Assembly (NCBI RefSeq): GCF_007741475.1
Contig: NZ_CP036261.1
Span: 1,798,001 to 1,862,000, forward strand
DNA length: 64,000 bases
Source: Rosistilla ulvae
GTDB taxonomy: Bacteria; Planctomycetota; Planctomycetia; Pirellulales; Pirellulaceae
Reading direction: 5' to 3'
In this document: piece by piece, positions 53,771-63,329 of the stretch
How the letters are laid out: every line of letters starts with the position of its first letter
Numbering within the stretch: position 1 is the first letter of the stretch
Position numbers and translations under genes: made by a program
The notes under the pieces: generated by a model
Told to the model about the DNA's origin: nothing
The model's database searches: none
Seen by the model: the letters and a program-made list of their open reading frames with translations, nothing else

Positions 53771-55726
53771 GTGAATACCGAATTAGCAACAACCTCTATT
53801 TCCGAAGTCGATCGCGGTCCTTTCGGGGCACGTGACCTTTGGGCTGGTTTCTTTCCTGTTCTGGCGAAGCTCCGGTTTTGGATTCTGCTGACGGCGCACG
53901 TGTCGATATTTTTCGCCACCTGTTTTGTCGCGTTCGCCATTCGCTTCGAGTTTCGGCTCAACGAAAATGCAATTCAATTGTTTCAGCAGTGCCTGTTCCC
54001 GCTACTTCTAGTAAAGCTAATCACGTTTTATCTGTTCCGTAGTTTTCACGGTTGGTGGCGATACGTTACCTTCTCCGACTTGCGATCGCTTGGAAAAGCG
54101 ACCCTCGTTTCATTTGTCTTGGTGTCGATCATCGACCACTTCTTTCTCTCGCTCCAGATACCACGCTCCGTCTTGATCATCGATTCGATGTTGACGATCC
54201 TTGCTCTCGGAACCGTTCGTTCCAGCTGGCGTCTGTTGCATGAAGAAGTTCGGCCGATTGTCGATGGAACACCTCGCAAGCGAACAGTTGTCATCGGCAC
54301 CAGCGACACGGCGCTCCGGTTGGCAAACCAATTGCGATCGCAACCGCGACTAGGGTTTGTGATCGTGGGGATTGCGTCGGTTGATCGGATGTCGGGATCG
54401 AGATGGTTGTCCAGTCTTCCCGTGCTTGGTGATCTAAATGCACTCCCTTCATTGGTCTCCGCCTATCGGGTTCAAGAGTTGCTGGTTCCGGCGGGGGAAT
54501 TGACCGGACAGCAAATGCGTGAACTGACCCAAAGCCTGGAAGCGAGTGGGCGAAAATTGCACGTGATACCGCGGATGGAAGACGTTTTTTCGGGTGACGG
54601 CAAGATTCCACTTCGCGACGTCGATATCAACGACCTTCTTCGCCGTGATCCTGTTGTCTTGGATAATCTGGCGATCGGAGAAATTATCAACGACCGTCGC
54701 GTGCTGGTGACCGGTGCGGGAGGGAGCATCGGATCAGAGATCTCGCGTCAAGTGCTTGGCGCCGGGCCCGCCGAATTGATTCTGTTGGGACGCGGGGAAA
54801 ATCGAATTTTCGAGATCGAGCAAGAATTGAAGCAACGACAGTGCGAGATCAAGATCGTGCCCGTGATTGCCGACATCACCGACGTTCCGCGGATGCGTCA
54901 GGTCTTCGAAAAATTTCGCCCCGAGATCATCTTTCATGCCGCAGCTCACAAACATGTGCCATTGATGGAAGCCAATGTTGGCGAAGCGATCAAGAACAAC
55001 ATTATCGGGACACGTGGTCTCGCCGATCTCGCCGACGAATATGATGTTCGCAAGTTTGTCTTGATCTCGACAGATAAAGCTGTCAATCCAACCAGCGTGA
55101 TGGGCACCTCGAAGCACCTTGCGGAGCGATATGTCAACGCCCTCTCAAAGTCATCGGACACCAAATTCATCGTCGTTCGTTTCGGCAACGTCTTGGGCTC
55201 CAACGGTAGCGTGGTTCCCACCTTCCGGCGGCAAATTGAAAACGGAGGCCCGATCACCGTCACCGATCCAAGGATGCGACGCTTCTTCATGACGATCCCC
55301 GAAGCATCGCGATTGGTTCTGCAAGCGGCCGCGATGGGCAATGGTGGCGAAATTTTTGTTCTCGACATGGGGGAACCTATCAAGATCGTCGATCTCGCCA
55401 AAGATATGATCCGTTTGTCAGGCTTGCCCGAGGAAGCGATTGAGATTGTGTTCAGTGGAAAACGACCAGGAGAAAAGCTCTATGAAGAGCTTTACTTCAG
55501 CGACGAAGAAAGTCTCCCCACATCGCACCCCAAACTCCGCGCCTCCCAGCACCGATCACATGGATTAACTGAGGCAAACGCATCCGTTGAGATGTTACTG
55601 AATGAATGTGACGAAGAGCAAATTAAATGCATTCTGGAACAATTGGTTCCTGAGTATGCAGTCGCGAATCGCGCTCGGTTCGCCCAAGAAATAGCGATAG
55701 CCAAAAACTCGCCGATGACACATTGA
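53771..55726 (+). CDS. nucleotide-sugar 4,6-dehydratase, WbpM/CapD type
   Basis: 651 residues from a GTG at 53771. Four N-terminal membrane helices (about 35-140) precede a first nucleotide-binding domain (VVIGTSDTALRLANQLRSQ). The catalytic SDR domain begins VLVTGAGGSIGSEISRQV near 310. The active-site part is STDKAVNPTSVMGTSKHLAE, as in UDP-GlcNAc 4,6-dehydratases, which use Asp-Lys and a Met-x3-Lys (MGTSK) pair in place of Tyr-x3-Lys. It makes UDP-4-keto-6-deoxy sugars, the first step to amino-deoxy sugars in polysaccharides. It follows the wzc-type gene by 138 bp. Confidence 0.93.
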   Translation: MNTELATTSISEVDRGPFGARDLWAGFFPVLAKLRFWILLTAHVSIFFATCFVAFAIRFEFRLNENAIQLFQQCLFPLLLVKLITFYLFRSFHGWWRYVTFSDLRSLGKATLVSFVLVSIIDHFFLSLQIPRSVLIIDSMLTILALGTVRSSWRLLHEEVRPIVDGTPRKRTVVIGTSDTALRLANQLRSQPRLGFVIVGIASVDRMSGSRWLSSLPVLGDLNALPSLVSAYRVQELLVPAGELTGQQMRELTQSLEASGRKLHVIPRMEDVFSGDGKIPLRDVDINDLLRRDPVVLDNLAIGEIINDRRVLVTGAGGSIGSEISRQVLGAGPAELILLGRGENRIFEIEQELKQRQCEIKIVPVIADITDVPRMRQVFEKFRPEIIFHAAAHKHVPLMEANVGEAIKNNIIGTRGLADLADEYDVRKFVLISTDKAVNPTSVMGTSKHLAERYVNALSKSSDTKFIVVRFGNVLGSNGSVVPTFRRQIENGGPITVTDPRMRRFFMTIPEASRLVLQAAAMGNGGEIFVLDMGEPIKIVDLAKDMIRLSGLPEEAIEIVFSGKRPGEKLYEELYFSDEESLPTSHPKLRASQHRSHGLTEANASVEMLLNECDEEQIKCILEQLVPEYAVANRARFAQEIAIAKNSPMTH

Positions 55727-55823
55727 AAATCTAAGCGACTGTCGCATGAACGCCAAAGCAAAGTGACACACATCTCCTTTTACAACAAGACAATTGACAA
55801 CAAAGGGTAACGAAAAGACGTTA

Positions 55824-56528
55824 ATGTGCTCTAGGGAAGCGATTCAACAAATCGTTCGCGCAATGCTAAAGCCCGCAAATAGAGCGACGCCTGAGCGATG
55901 GCGTACCAGCTTGCAAATAGTTAGACGATTACATCTGTTTCGGAGCAAGGGCATTATATACATACATATACCAAAGGCGGGAGGATCAAGTGTTAATGAA
56001 GCAATATACGGTCGTTTCATGGGGCATTACACAATCCAGCAAGTGCATCGAATCGCTTCATCTAAAACCCGCTCCCTCCCTTCGTTCTCGCTGACAAGGA
56101 ACCCGTGGGCTCGCCTATTTTCCGCTTACCGTTTTGCCATTGCAGGTCGCGGAACTGGTGGAACCGTCACGGCGGGAATACGGCATCCCAAACGCTACCA
56201 AAAAAAAGAATTCGGCACTTTCGATAGCTTTATCTTTGACTGGTTGCGCAAACGCAACATCAACAAACTCGATGGCGTGTTCCGTTTGCAATCAAACTAT
56301 GTATGCGACAATAAAGGGCGAGTCATGGTTGACCATCTAGGACGTCTGGAAGACTTGGACACAACCTACATTTGGCTTGCGAAATACCTTGGTGCGTCCT
56401 TGGAATTCCCGCACAGCAACCGATCGGGAACAGAAGTCAACTATCGCGAACACTACAACAGCGAAACAGCCCGGATCGTTGGCGACATTTATGCCGAGGA
56501 TGTTGAGCGTTTCAGGTACAAGTTCTAA
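55824..56528 (+). CDS. sulfotransferase family protein
   Basis: 234 residues from the ATG at 55824; a TTG at 55794 is the upstream alternative. The PAPS-binding 5' motif IYIHIPKAGGSSVNEAIYG (near 50) and the 3' motif SLTRNPWARLFSAYRFAIAG (near 90) are intact, as in the sulfotransferase type 2 family acting on carbohydrates. It probably adds sulfate to the polysaccharide, which fits a sulfated polymer from a marine-type planctomycete. PAPS synthesis genes are not in the window. From here onward the DNA looks richer in A/T. Confidence 0.85.
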   Translation: MCSREAIQQIVRAMLKPANRATPERWRTSLQIVRRLHLFRSKGIIYIHIPKAGGSSVNEAIYGRFMGHYTIQQVHRIASSKTRSLPSFSLTRNPWARLFSAYRFAIAGRGTGGTVTAGIRHPKRYQKKEFGTFDSFIFDWLRKRNINKLDGVFRLQSNYVCDNKGRVMVDHLGRLEDLDTTYIWLAKYLGASLEFPHSNRSGTEVNYREHYNSETARIVGDIYAEDVERFRYKF

Positions 56529-56551
56529 ATTGCATGGAGATCCTTTGAACA

Positions 56552-57346
56552 GTGAAATTCACTACACTTCAGAACATTGCACGCAATACCACAAAGCCTC
56601 TAATGCTTCCTGAGATGTTGCGCAAGCTTAAAAATCGCGTGACTCATCGACCCGACACCAACGCAATTGCAGCCTATCGCGATCACTGCACGACCCACTC
56701 CACGGATGCCAACGAGTGGGCAAGCCAAATCGATGCAGACATTTGGAAGGAATCGCTAGAATTCGCCCAATCTCAAAGGTCACTGGCTGATCGCGTGCTC
56801 CAGCAGATTCCGGTAAAGCTTGGCGGCGGCGGGTTCTATGCTTTACTGTATTTTATCACTCGAATTGCACGTCCAACCACCATTGTTGAAACAGGGGTTG
56901 CCGCGGGCTTCAGTTCGCGGGCTTTCCTTAAATCAATCGAAGTCAATGACCACGGCCGACTGATAAGCAGTGATTTTCCATACATTCGCTTCGACAATCC
57001 TGAACGGTATATTGGCGTTCTTGTGGAGCCAGAGATTCGATGCAATTGGACACTGTTAATTGGTTGTGACCGTCGGAATCTTCCCTTGATCGCCGAAGAG
57101 GCTGGCGAAATCGACCTGCTGCACTATGACTCCGATAAAACGGTCGAAGGACGCAATTTTGCATTGCAAAGTTTAGAAAAAAACATAACTTCATCAACAA
57201 TCGTGGTGTTCGACGATATTCAAGACAATTTACACTTCCGGGACTATGTCGCGGCATCCAATCGCGAGCATTTAATTTTTGAATTTCTTGGGAAATACAT
57301 CGGGTTTGTGCCTCCGCTTCACAGTACAAAATGGAATCGAAAATGA
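56552..57346 (+). CDS. class I SAM-dependent methyltransferase
   Basis: 264 residues from a GTG at 56552; an ATG at 56603 would remove 17 residues. The methyltransferase core has TIVETGVAAGFSSRAFLKSI with the SAM-binding loop near 113-125, the acidic strand LISSDFPYI, and the later IDLLHYDSDKTVEGRNFALQ, like the Methyltransf_24 group. No known substrate. It sits 23 bp after the sulfotransferase and overlaps the next methyltransferase by 16 bp, so they are co-transcribed. It probably modifies a sugar of the polymer. Confidence 0.85.
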   Translation: MKFTTLQNIARNTTKPLMLPEMLRKLKNRVTHRPDTNAIAAYRDHCTTHSTDANEWASQIDADIWKESLEFAQSQRSLADRVLQQIPVKLGGGGFYALLYFITRIARPTTIVETGVAAGFSSRAFLKSIEVNDHGRLISSDFPYIRFDNPERYIGVLVEPEIRCNWTLLIGCDRRNLPLIAEEAGEIDLLHYDSDKTVEGRNFALQSLEKNITSSTIVVFDDIQDNLHFRDYVAASNREHLIFEFLGKYIGFVPPLHSTKWNRK

Positions 57347-58146
57347 TCGAGAAAACCTCACTCGCATCACTGGCGGCGAAACACCACAGTGACAAAGGAC
57401 TTGCCGGCCCCACCCCTAGGTGGAACGGAAACAACTATGTCGATATCTATGAGGCGTATTTGCGCGACCGGAGATTAGACCCGATTGTGATGCTGGAGAT
57501 CGGCATTGGGGTTACCGGTCCATATTGGCGCGCCGATATCGCACAAGCGGCAAATTGCGGTGGAGGTGCATCGGTGAAAATGTGGCAAGACTATTTTGCG
57601 AGTGGAATGATCTACGCTATGGACATAAATCCGGCGCAGCATCTCGATACTGATCGCATCAAAACATTTGTTGTAGATCAGGGATCACGACAAGAACTCA
57701 ATTCGTTTAAAAAACAGATGGCAGGCGTACGGTTCGACTTCATTATTGATGATGGCAGTCATCGTGGCGATCACCAGCAATGTTCAATGGAATTGTTGTG
57801 GCCGACGCTCAAGAGCAACGGGCTGTATATTATCGAAGATTTGAACGACTATGGGTTCGGAGAGCAAACGGATGGTAGGCATGGTTCCTCTGACTGTGTT
57901 TCAACAAGGCGTTTGTTTCGCGAATACTTAAGGACGGGGTCGATCCTTACTCCAAATGGATTCGATGATACTTCCTTTTTCAGTCAAATTGAAGATGCTT
58001 GTTTTCATAGCCCACGTCCGAAGCTCGACTTTTCAATGATTGGTCGAGAAGCGGTGAGGTGCGTTCTGGGACGTGCCAAGAAGGGTGTAGGTCAAACGAA
58101 GTTTTCGGAAGGAAGCCACAAGATGTTGGTTTTGACGAAGCGATAG
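57331..58146 (+). CDS. SAM-dependent methyltransferase, MycE-like
   Basis: 271 residues. Segments LEIGIGVTGPYWRADIAQAA, MKMWQDYF-type WQDYFASGMIYAMDI, and FDFIIDDGSHRGDHQQCSME then LYIIEDLNDY match the macrolide sugar O-methyltransferase (MycE/TylE) group, including the metal-binding DDGSH and ED residues. It probably methylates a hexose hydroxyl on the polymer. It overlaps the previous gene by 16 bp; its stop TAG shares one base with the GTG start of the flippase gene. An ATG at 57343 (MIEKT) is an alternative start. Confidence 0.82.
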   Translation: MESKMIEKTSLASLAAKHHSDKGLAGPTPRWNGNNYVDIYEAYLRDRRLDPIVMLEIGIGVTGPYWRADIAQAANCGGGASVKMWQDYFASGMIYAMDINPAQHLDTDRIKTFVVDQGSRQELNSFKKQMAGVRFDFIIDDGSHRGDHQQCSMELLWPTLKSNGLYIIEDLNDYGFGEQTDGRHGSSDCVSTRRLFREYLRTGSILTPNGFDDTSFFSQIEDACFHSPRPKLDFSMIGREAVRCVLGRAKKGVGQTKFSEGSHKMLVLTKR

Positions 58147-59393
58147 TGCGGATTTCGATTGCATTCGCGAAACGAGGGCTATCGCTCGCCTCGTTACCGT
58201 TTACCATTCTATTTATAGCATGGAATTTTTCGCCTCAGGCCCGTGACGAATTTGTCAACCTGTTTGCGATGACGTCGATGTTAGCTTTGCTATGTCGCTT
58301 TGGCGCTGACGAATTCTTGTATAGCACAATAACGGCTCAAGACACAGAATTCAGCCGCGCGATTTCGCATTCACATGCTACCTTACTACTAAGCTTCGGG
58401 CTTTTGGCTTGTGCAATCATCGCTTGGCTGGGAATCCGCCAGCCCAGAGACCATGACACGATACTTGCGGTTATCTCGACGACCGTTGCGCTTATCTTGT
58501 TACAGAACCGTGCGACTGCGTTTCAGATCAGAGGTCGGACCTTTGCCTCCAGCGTTACATTCCCCGGTGCATTTTTGTTAGTGGTTGTGATCGCTATCGC
58601 CGCTGGGGTAGATCTTAAGCATGCGTTTTTCTTGGCAGCACTGATTTCAATCATTGTGACGCTGCCACTGGTCGCGAAGGAAGGAAGCAATTGCGAAAAA
58701 AGGGAGCAGATTTCCCCTCGAAAGCTTATAGCACAAATGGTTCCATATGCCGCGATAAACACTAATAAAGTGTGCTTTGCTTGGGGCGCAAGCATGTACG
58801 TTGTCACGATCCTTGACGCCGCAGCGCTTTCGACATTTGTGGTCGCATCAAGGCTGTCGGCAATGTTCAGCCTACCGGCAAACTGTTTGAATGCGTATGT
58901 ATTACGCGAACTTACGATGAATCAAAGTGCCGGCGAAAGTGTAGCAAACTACCGATTAATGACCAGCGTCATTCGTTTGAGTATCGCAATTCAATTACTT
59001 ATCTTGTTAATTTACTTATGCACCTTTCCAATTATTGCGGGCGCATTCAGGGTTGATCCCATTGCACTCCTTGTTGTGATGACTCCGCTTTGCGTTGCAC
59101 AAATTTTTCACGGTCTAAGTGGCCCAGCGGGAGCGTTTCTCTTGGTTCACGGGCAACAACACGTGGTGGCAACAATCAGTATCGTCGTCGCAATGTTTGC
59201 CTTTGCTTTTGGATACTTAGGCGCTGCCAACTTTGGCCTAATTGGACTCGGAATCGCGACGGGAGCAATGTTGGTAATTCAGAACATTGCCTTTATGGTT
59301 GTAATGTTCCGTTGCCACGGTAATCTGCCACTCTCAGGATTCCTTGGGATCAATAGCTGCGCAAGTCGCAGCTCTATTCGCGTGCGGTTATGA
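58146..59393 (+). CDS. Wzx/MOP flippase-like membrane protein
   Basis: 415 residues from the GTG at 58146. It has about ten hydrophobic helices along the whole length (FVNLFAMTSMLALLCRFGAD, LLLSFGLLACAIIAWLGI, FPGAFLLVVVIAIAAGV, LAALISIIVTLPLV and more) in the pattern of polysaccharide flippases. There is no strict family signature, so the assignment rests on topology, size and position. It would move lipid-linked repeat units across the inner membrane. The stop overlaps the next start (ATGA). Confidence 0.72.
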   Translation: MRISIAFAKRGLSLASLPFTILFIAWNFSPQARDEFVNLFAMTSMLALLCRFGADEFLYSTITAQDTEFSRAISHSHATLLLSFGLLACAIIAWLGIRQPRDHDTILAVISTTVALILLQNRATAFQIRGRTFASSVTFPGAFLLVVVIAIAAGVDLKHAFFLAALISIIVTLPLVAKEGSNCEKREQISPRKLIAQMVPYAAINTNKVCFAWGASMYVVTILDAAALSTFVVASRLSAMFSLPANCLNAYVLRELTMNQSAGESVANYRLMTSVIRLSIAIQLLILLIYLCTFPIIAGAFRVDPIALLVVMTPLCVAQIFHGLSGPAGAFLLVHGQQHVVATISIVVAMFAFAFGYLGAANFGLIGLGIATGAMLVIQNIAFMVVMFRCHGNLPLSGFLGINSCASRSSIRVRL

Positions 59394-60571
59394 AAAAGCT
59401 AAGGGTCTTACATGTCATTACATGGTTAAACCATGGTGGTGTTGAAACTTGGCTACTAAGGCACCTTAGAAGCATTCAACAGACAAAACGTTGGCATGTT
59501 GATATCTTGTGTCGCGGAAAAGAACGCGGGTGCCTTGCGAACAATGCCGAGCGCTTTGGTGCGAAAGTCGACTGGATTTCAATGCGACTTGCCACGCGTG
59601 GGAACGCCAAAAAGCTCGCGCGCCATATCCAGTCTGGCGGATATAACGTCGTCCATGGACACCTCAATTCACACAACTCGGTTGTTGCTCGAGCGGCAAA
59701 ACTCGCAAATATTCCCTCCATTGTCATGTTTCACAACGAACGCATGATCGCGCAGGCGGATCGTTCTACGGCCTCATGGAAACGTTGGTTGGCACAGGAG
59801 TACGTCCGTCGCAGCGTTGTCTACACTCTGCGTAACGCGACGACAGTCGCCCCGGTTTCACACGCCGTGGCACAGGTCCTTAGCAACTACCACGCCGTAC
59901 CAAGTGAGCGCATGCAAGTTGCATATTTGGGTACCGAGCCAGCTTCGAAAATCACTGAGCAAGAAATTCGCTCGATACGAGAAAAAGTATTTCGATGCCC
60001 GGCGGATGGGAAGGTTATCCTTCATGTTGGCTCGTTTTCGGAGCAAAAAAACCATGTCGGCCTGCTAACTGCGTTTGAGCGACTTCGAGAACAAGGCACA
60101 AATGCGATTTTGGCGCTCGTTGGTGGAGGCAAACTGTATTTAGAAATTCAAGCCCGCATCGAATCCAGTACCGCCCGACCATACATACGGTGCTTGGGGA
60201 CGCGAGACGATGTCGAACGATTGATGCAGTCGGCCGATTGCTTCTTCTTGCCGTCTCACCACGAGGGTTTGCCTATCGTGCTGATGGAGGCATTCGCGGC
60301 CGGATTGCCAGTGGTCGCTTCAGATATCCCCAGCATCCGAGAAGCCTTTGCCAATCCATCTGCGGCGGCCATTGCCGCACCTTGCAACCATGCGGCCTTT
60401 GCATTGCTGCTTCGCAACGTCCTAACAAACTCAGATCACTCCGCCAAGATGCGGACAGACGGAATCGAGCGATTCGCGAATCTTTTTAGCATCGACGCAT
60501 CGAATAAACGGATGGAAGATTTATATCATCAAGCACTAGAGAGTCACTTGTGCCGAAGACACACCCAATAA
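59390..60571 (+). CDS. GT4 family glycosyltransferase
   Basis: 393 residues. The N-terminal GT-B half begins LRVLHVITWLNHGGVETWLL, with the Gly-Gly motif of GT4. The C-terminal half has ILHVGSFSEQKNHVGLLTAF, the YIRCLGTRDDVERLMQSADC segment, and FLPSHHEGLPIVLMEAFAAG then LPVVAS with the E-x7-E pair. It transfers a sugar from a nucleotide donor, probably to the lipid-linked repeat unit, on the cytoplasmic face. The start overlaps the flippase stop by 4 bases. Confidence 0.93.
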   Translation: MKKLRVLHVITWLNHGGVETWLLRHLRSIQQTKRWHVDILCRGKERGCLANNAERFGAKVDWISMRLATRGNAKKLARHIQSGGYNVVHGHLNSHNSVVARAAKLANIPSIVMFHNERMIAQADRSTASWKRWLAQEYVRRSVVYTLRNATTVAPVSHAVAQVLSNYHAVPSERMQVAYLGTEPASKITEQEIRSIREKVFRCPADGKVILHVGSFSEQKNHVGLLTAFERLREQGTNAILALVGGGKLYLEIQARIESSTARPYIRCLGTRDDVERLMQSADCFFLPSHHEGLPIVLMEAFAAGLPVVASDIPSIREAFANPSAAAIAAPCNHAAFALLLRNVLTNSDHSAKMRTDGIERFANLFSIDASNKRMEDLYHQALESHLCRRHTQ

Positions 60572-60599
60572 CGCGCACCATAAGTTTACGAGACCACAA

Positions 60600-61862
60600 G
60601 TGATAGACGATGCAATATCAACCCTGATCCTGTTTTTGTGCGGCGTCTTTTTAGTGATGTTTATTCAGCGTGTTTGCAATCGCCAACCAGCATTAAAACA
60701 CGCGTTCCCGATCTTGCTGTTTTGCTTGACGCTTTGGTCATTGGCAACATGCTTCAGTATCGACTATCACATTCGACAGGGAGTTGAGTACGACGGGACA
60801 GCCCACGACCGAGAAGCTCACTACATTGCCAACCAGATCAAAAATTTCAACCTCCATTCAAGCAGCTGGATGGTCATTGGAAACAATGGCTATCGCCTAT
60901 TTCTTGGTGTTTTTTATGCCCTTACGAATGCAGGCCCGGTCGCGATTTACGGCATCAATGCCGCATTTGGGTATCTTGGAATGCTTTTGGTTCTAGAAAG
61001 CTCGTGTCGGTACTTTCACGCGAAACGGTGCCCTGCAATTTTGGTTCTAACGGCCATGGCATTACCGAGCATGATGCTGTGGTCTCCAAAAAATCTAAAA
61101 GAGGGGTCGATCATTTTTTGCATTGGACTGATTGTTCGATGGTTTGCGCATCCAACCGAATCAAAGAAAGCTTTTGGCGACCATTTATCATTTGCATTTG
61201 GCAGCGTACTACTCTTTTATTTCCGTCCTCATATCGCCGCCGCGTGGGTTGGAGGAATGGCAATTGGTGCAGCTCAACCAACAAAGAGTTTACCCAAGGC
61301 ATTTTTTGCGTCCATTGCGTTTCTCTCCATCGGAATCTCTGCATTTTATGCGGTTGAAATAGCCAAGCCTGGGTTTAATCAAGAGGTCGCTGACCAAGGC
61401 TTGACCGAAACCATGAACTCCCGGTACGAAACCAGAATGCACATGGGAAACACAGCGATATACCGTCAAACCAATCCGATTCCCGTGGGAACCGGGTTAA
61501 TGATTATCCTGCTTTCGCCGCCACCCTACCTTTGGGCCTCGCCGCCGTGGCTAATCTTAGGACTGGAGTCACTATTTCTTACATCCGCATCGCTGGCTTC
61601 CTGGATGCTAACCAAAGTGCAAAGGCTGCAACTGGTTCGTGACTCTATCGTTATCGGTTCGCTATACACCATCATATTCCTGGCGTTTTTCTTAACGTAT
61701 TCATACAACGTTGGACTGGCAGTGCGCCAAAAAATGCAAGTTACGCCGGCGATTCTGTTGCTTCTTGCGGCTCCGGTATTCCAAGCTCAGCATCTACGCA
61801 GCCGGGCTACGAAAAGACTTTCCGACAGCGAGATATTTCCAGAAAGCTCCACAGCGAAGTAA
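60600..61862 (+). CDS. polytopic membrane protein, possible polysaccharide polymerase
   Basis: 420 residues from a GTG at 60600. About ten hydrophobic helices with a large loop between the second and third (IDYHIRQGVEYDGTAHDREA, then HYIANQIKNFN). An Arg/Asp-rich loop and the PKNLKEGSIIF segment resemble membrane proteins of polysaccharide clusters, such as Wzy-type polymerases or GT-C-like proteins, but no family signature is certain. It is the last intact gene before the ISAs1 relic. Confidence 0.55.
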   Translation: MIDDAISTLILFLCGVFLVMFIQRVCNRQPALKHAFPILLFCLTLWSLATCFSIDYHIRQGVEYDGTAHDREAHYIANQIKNFNLHSSSWMVIGNNGYRLFLGVFYALTNAGPVAIYGINAAFGYLGMLLVLESSCRYFHAKRCPAILVLTAMALPSMMLWSPKNLKEGSIIFCIGLIVRWFAHPTESKKAFGDHLSFAFGSVLLFYFRPHIAAAWVGGMAIGAAQPTKSLPKAFFASIAFLSIGISAFYAVEIAKPGFNQEVADQGLTETMNSRYETRMHMGNTAIYRQTNPIPVGTGLMIILLSPPPYLWASPPWLILGLESLFLTSASLASWMLTKVQRLQLVRDSIVIGSLYTIIFLAFFLTYSYNVGLAVRQKMQVTPAILLLLAAPVFQAQHLRSRATKRLSDSEIFPESSTAK

Positions 61863-62165
61863 AAGAATTCAAAGGTGATGATTGCGTGAACACGATCAAC
61901 ACTTCCTCGTCGCACCACGTTACGGTACAAGCATCTCTTTAGAGACCACGCGGTTAGGTTCGGAAAACACCGTGGTCGCGAAGCATCTTTTGGCGTTTGC
62001 CTTAGAGATGATCGTGAATTCCTTTAGCCTCGCAATTTTGAGTGGGCTCATCAGCAGGGATACCGCACTTCGACTTTACTTTGAGTCTAAGTGTTTCGTG
62101 GAGGGTGGATGAGTCAAGATGCTTCGACGATCAGCATTGTCGCTCCTTCGTGGAGGTGTTTGTCG
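61863..62165. other. intergenic stretch left of the transposase relic
   Basis: 303 bp with no supported gene. A 76-codon frame (61882-62112) shows no domain. A short reading from a GTG at 61886 ends after 18 codons and could be the broken start of a gene interrupted by the element. Confidence 0.35.
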
Positions 62166-63255
62166 ATGTCTGACGCAGTTGCAATTGTTTCAAAATGCCT
62201 TTGAAACATAATCGATCCGCGCGTTGATCGTGGCCACAACTATGATCTCGTGGGAATAATCTTCATCACGGTGACCGCTGCGGTCTGTGGGGCGAACGGC
62301 TGGCTAAATGTGAAACGTTTTGCGAAGGCAAAAATCGATTTGTTTCGATGCTATGGCAAACTCGAAAATGGAATCCACAGTCACGATACGTTTGGCCGCG
62401 TCATCTCGAACCTCGGCACCGGAGAGTTTCTCACGGCGAAGCATCATTGGGCCGATCATTTTTCCAGTTCGATGCGAGACAAAGGAGTTGCCATCGACGG
62501 GAAAGTCTTGCGTAGCCCATTTGATCACGCTGCGGGCACGGGCCCATTACATACTATTACTGCCTTCTCCATCGATACAAAGCTGGTGCTACGGCAAATG
62601 TCAGTCGGCGATAAATGCAACGAAGTCCTTGCCGTTCCTCCATGTCTCGATTTGCTCAACCTTTCTTGATCTGTGGTCACGCTAGACGCGATCACGGCTA
62701 GGAAGAGACCGCCAGGCGGATTGTCGCCGCAGATGCGGACTATATCCTGACGGACAAAGGTAACCAAAAAAATCTTGCGACTCCATTGTTAGAACTGTTA
62801 CTTGAGCATGATGAGTAGCGGTATAGCGTAGGAGGATTACGCAAGCATGTAATGGTGGAAACATCGCGTGGTCGCGACGAGCGCCGTGAGCACTACACAA
62901 GTTCCGTTCCAGACGAACCGCGCTTTGCTGACTGTGAAATGATCTTCCGCGTCCGTGGCGATGGCGATGTGAGGCATTTCGAGGCGACGTACTTCATTAG
63001 CAGTCTGCCGCCCAAGGTGAAAAACGATGAGCCGGTGGAATCGGGTTCACTGGAAAGTTGAGAACAGTGGACACTACCTTTGGGATGGAACGGTATCCGA
63101 AGACGCCACTCGAATTCGCGCGGGCACTTCGCCATAAATCTCCGTTGCATTTCGCCGAATGGCGCTGACCATGTTGCAGCAGGACAAAACGCTGCAAGGC
63201 TCGATTCGCGGCAAATGACTCCGTGCGGGTAAAGACGACATCGTTCATGATGCCA
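62166..63255 (+). pseudogene. decayed ISAs1-family transposase
   Basis: Nearly the whole ISAs1 transposase can be followed, but only by changing frame. Pieces in order: MSDAVAIVSK (62166), then after shifts IIDPRVDRGHNYDLVGIIF, then ITVTAAVCGANGW, GIHSHDTFGRVISNLGTGEF, GVAIDGKVLRSPFDHAAGTG, LHTITAFSIDTKLVLRQMSV. An in-frame stop comes near 62667. A frame change follows: ETARRIVAADADYILTDKGN, then a stop near 62816. Then LRKHVMVETSRGRDERRE and ATYFISSLPPKV, another shift, SEDATRIRAGTSP, and AFRRMALTMLQQDKTLQGSI. At least three shifts and several stops make it non-functional. No terminal repeats were identified. Confidence 0.85.
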
Positions 63256-63329
63256 TCAATGTCGGTTTTAGCGAGGTTTGTACGTGCGATTGCTCTGAGG
63301 GTCAAATTGATGGATGGAAGTAGTTTGTG

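Noticed and set aside
61882-62112. A 76-codon frame left of the ISAs1 relic
   Set aside because: No ribosome site and no recognisable domain; better seen as flank of the decayed element.
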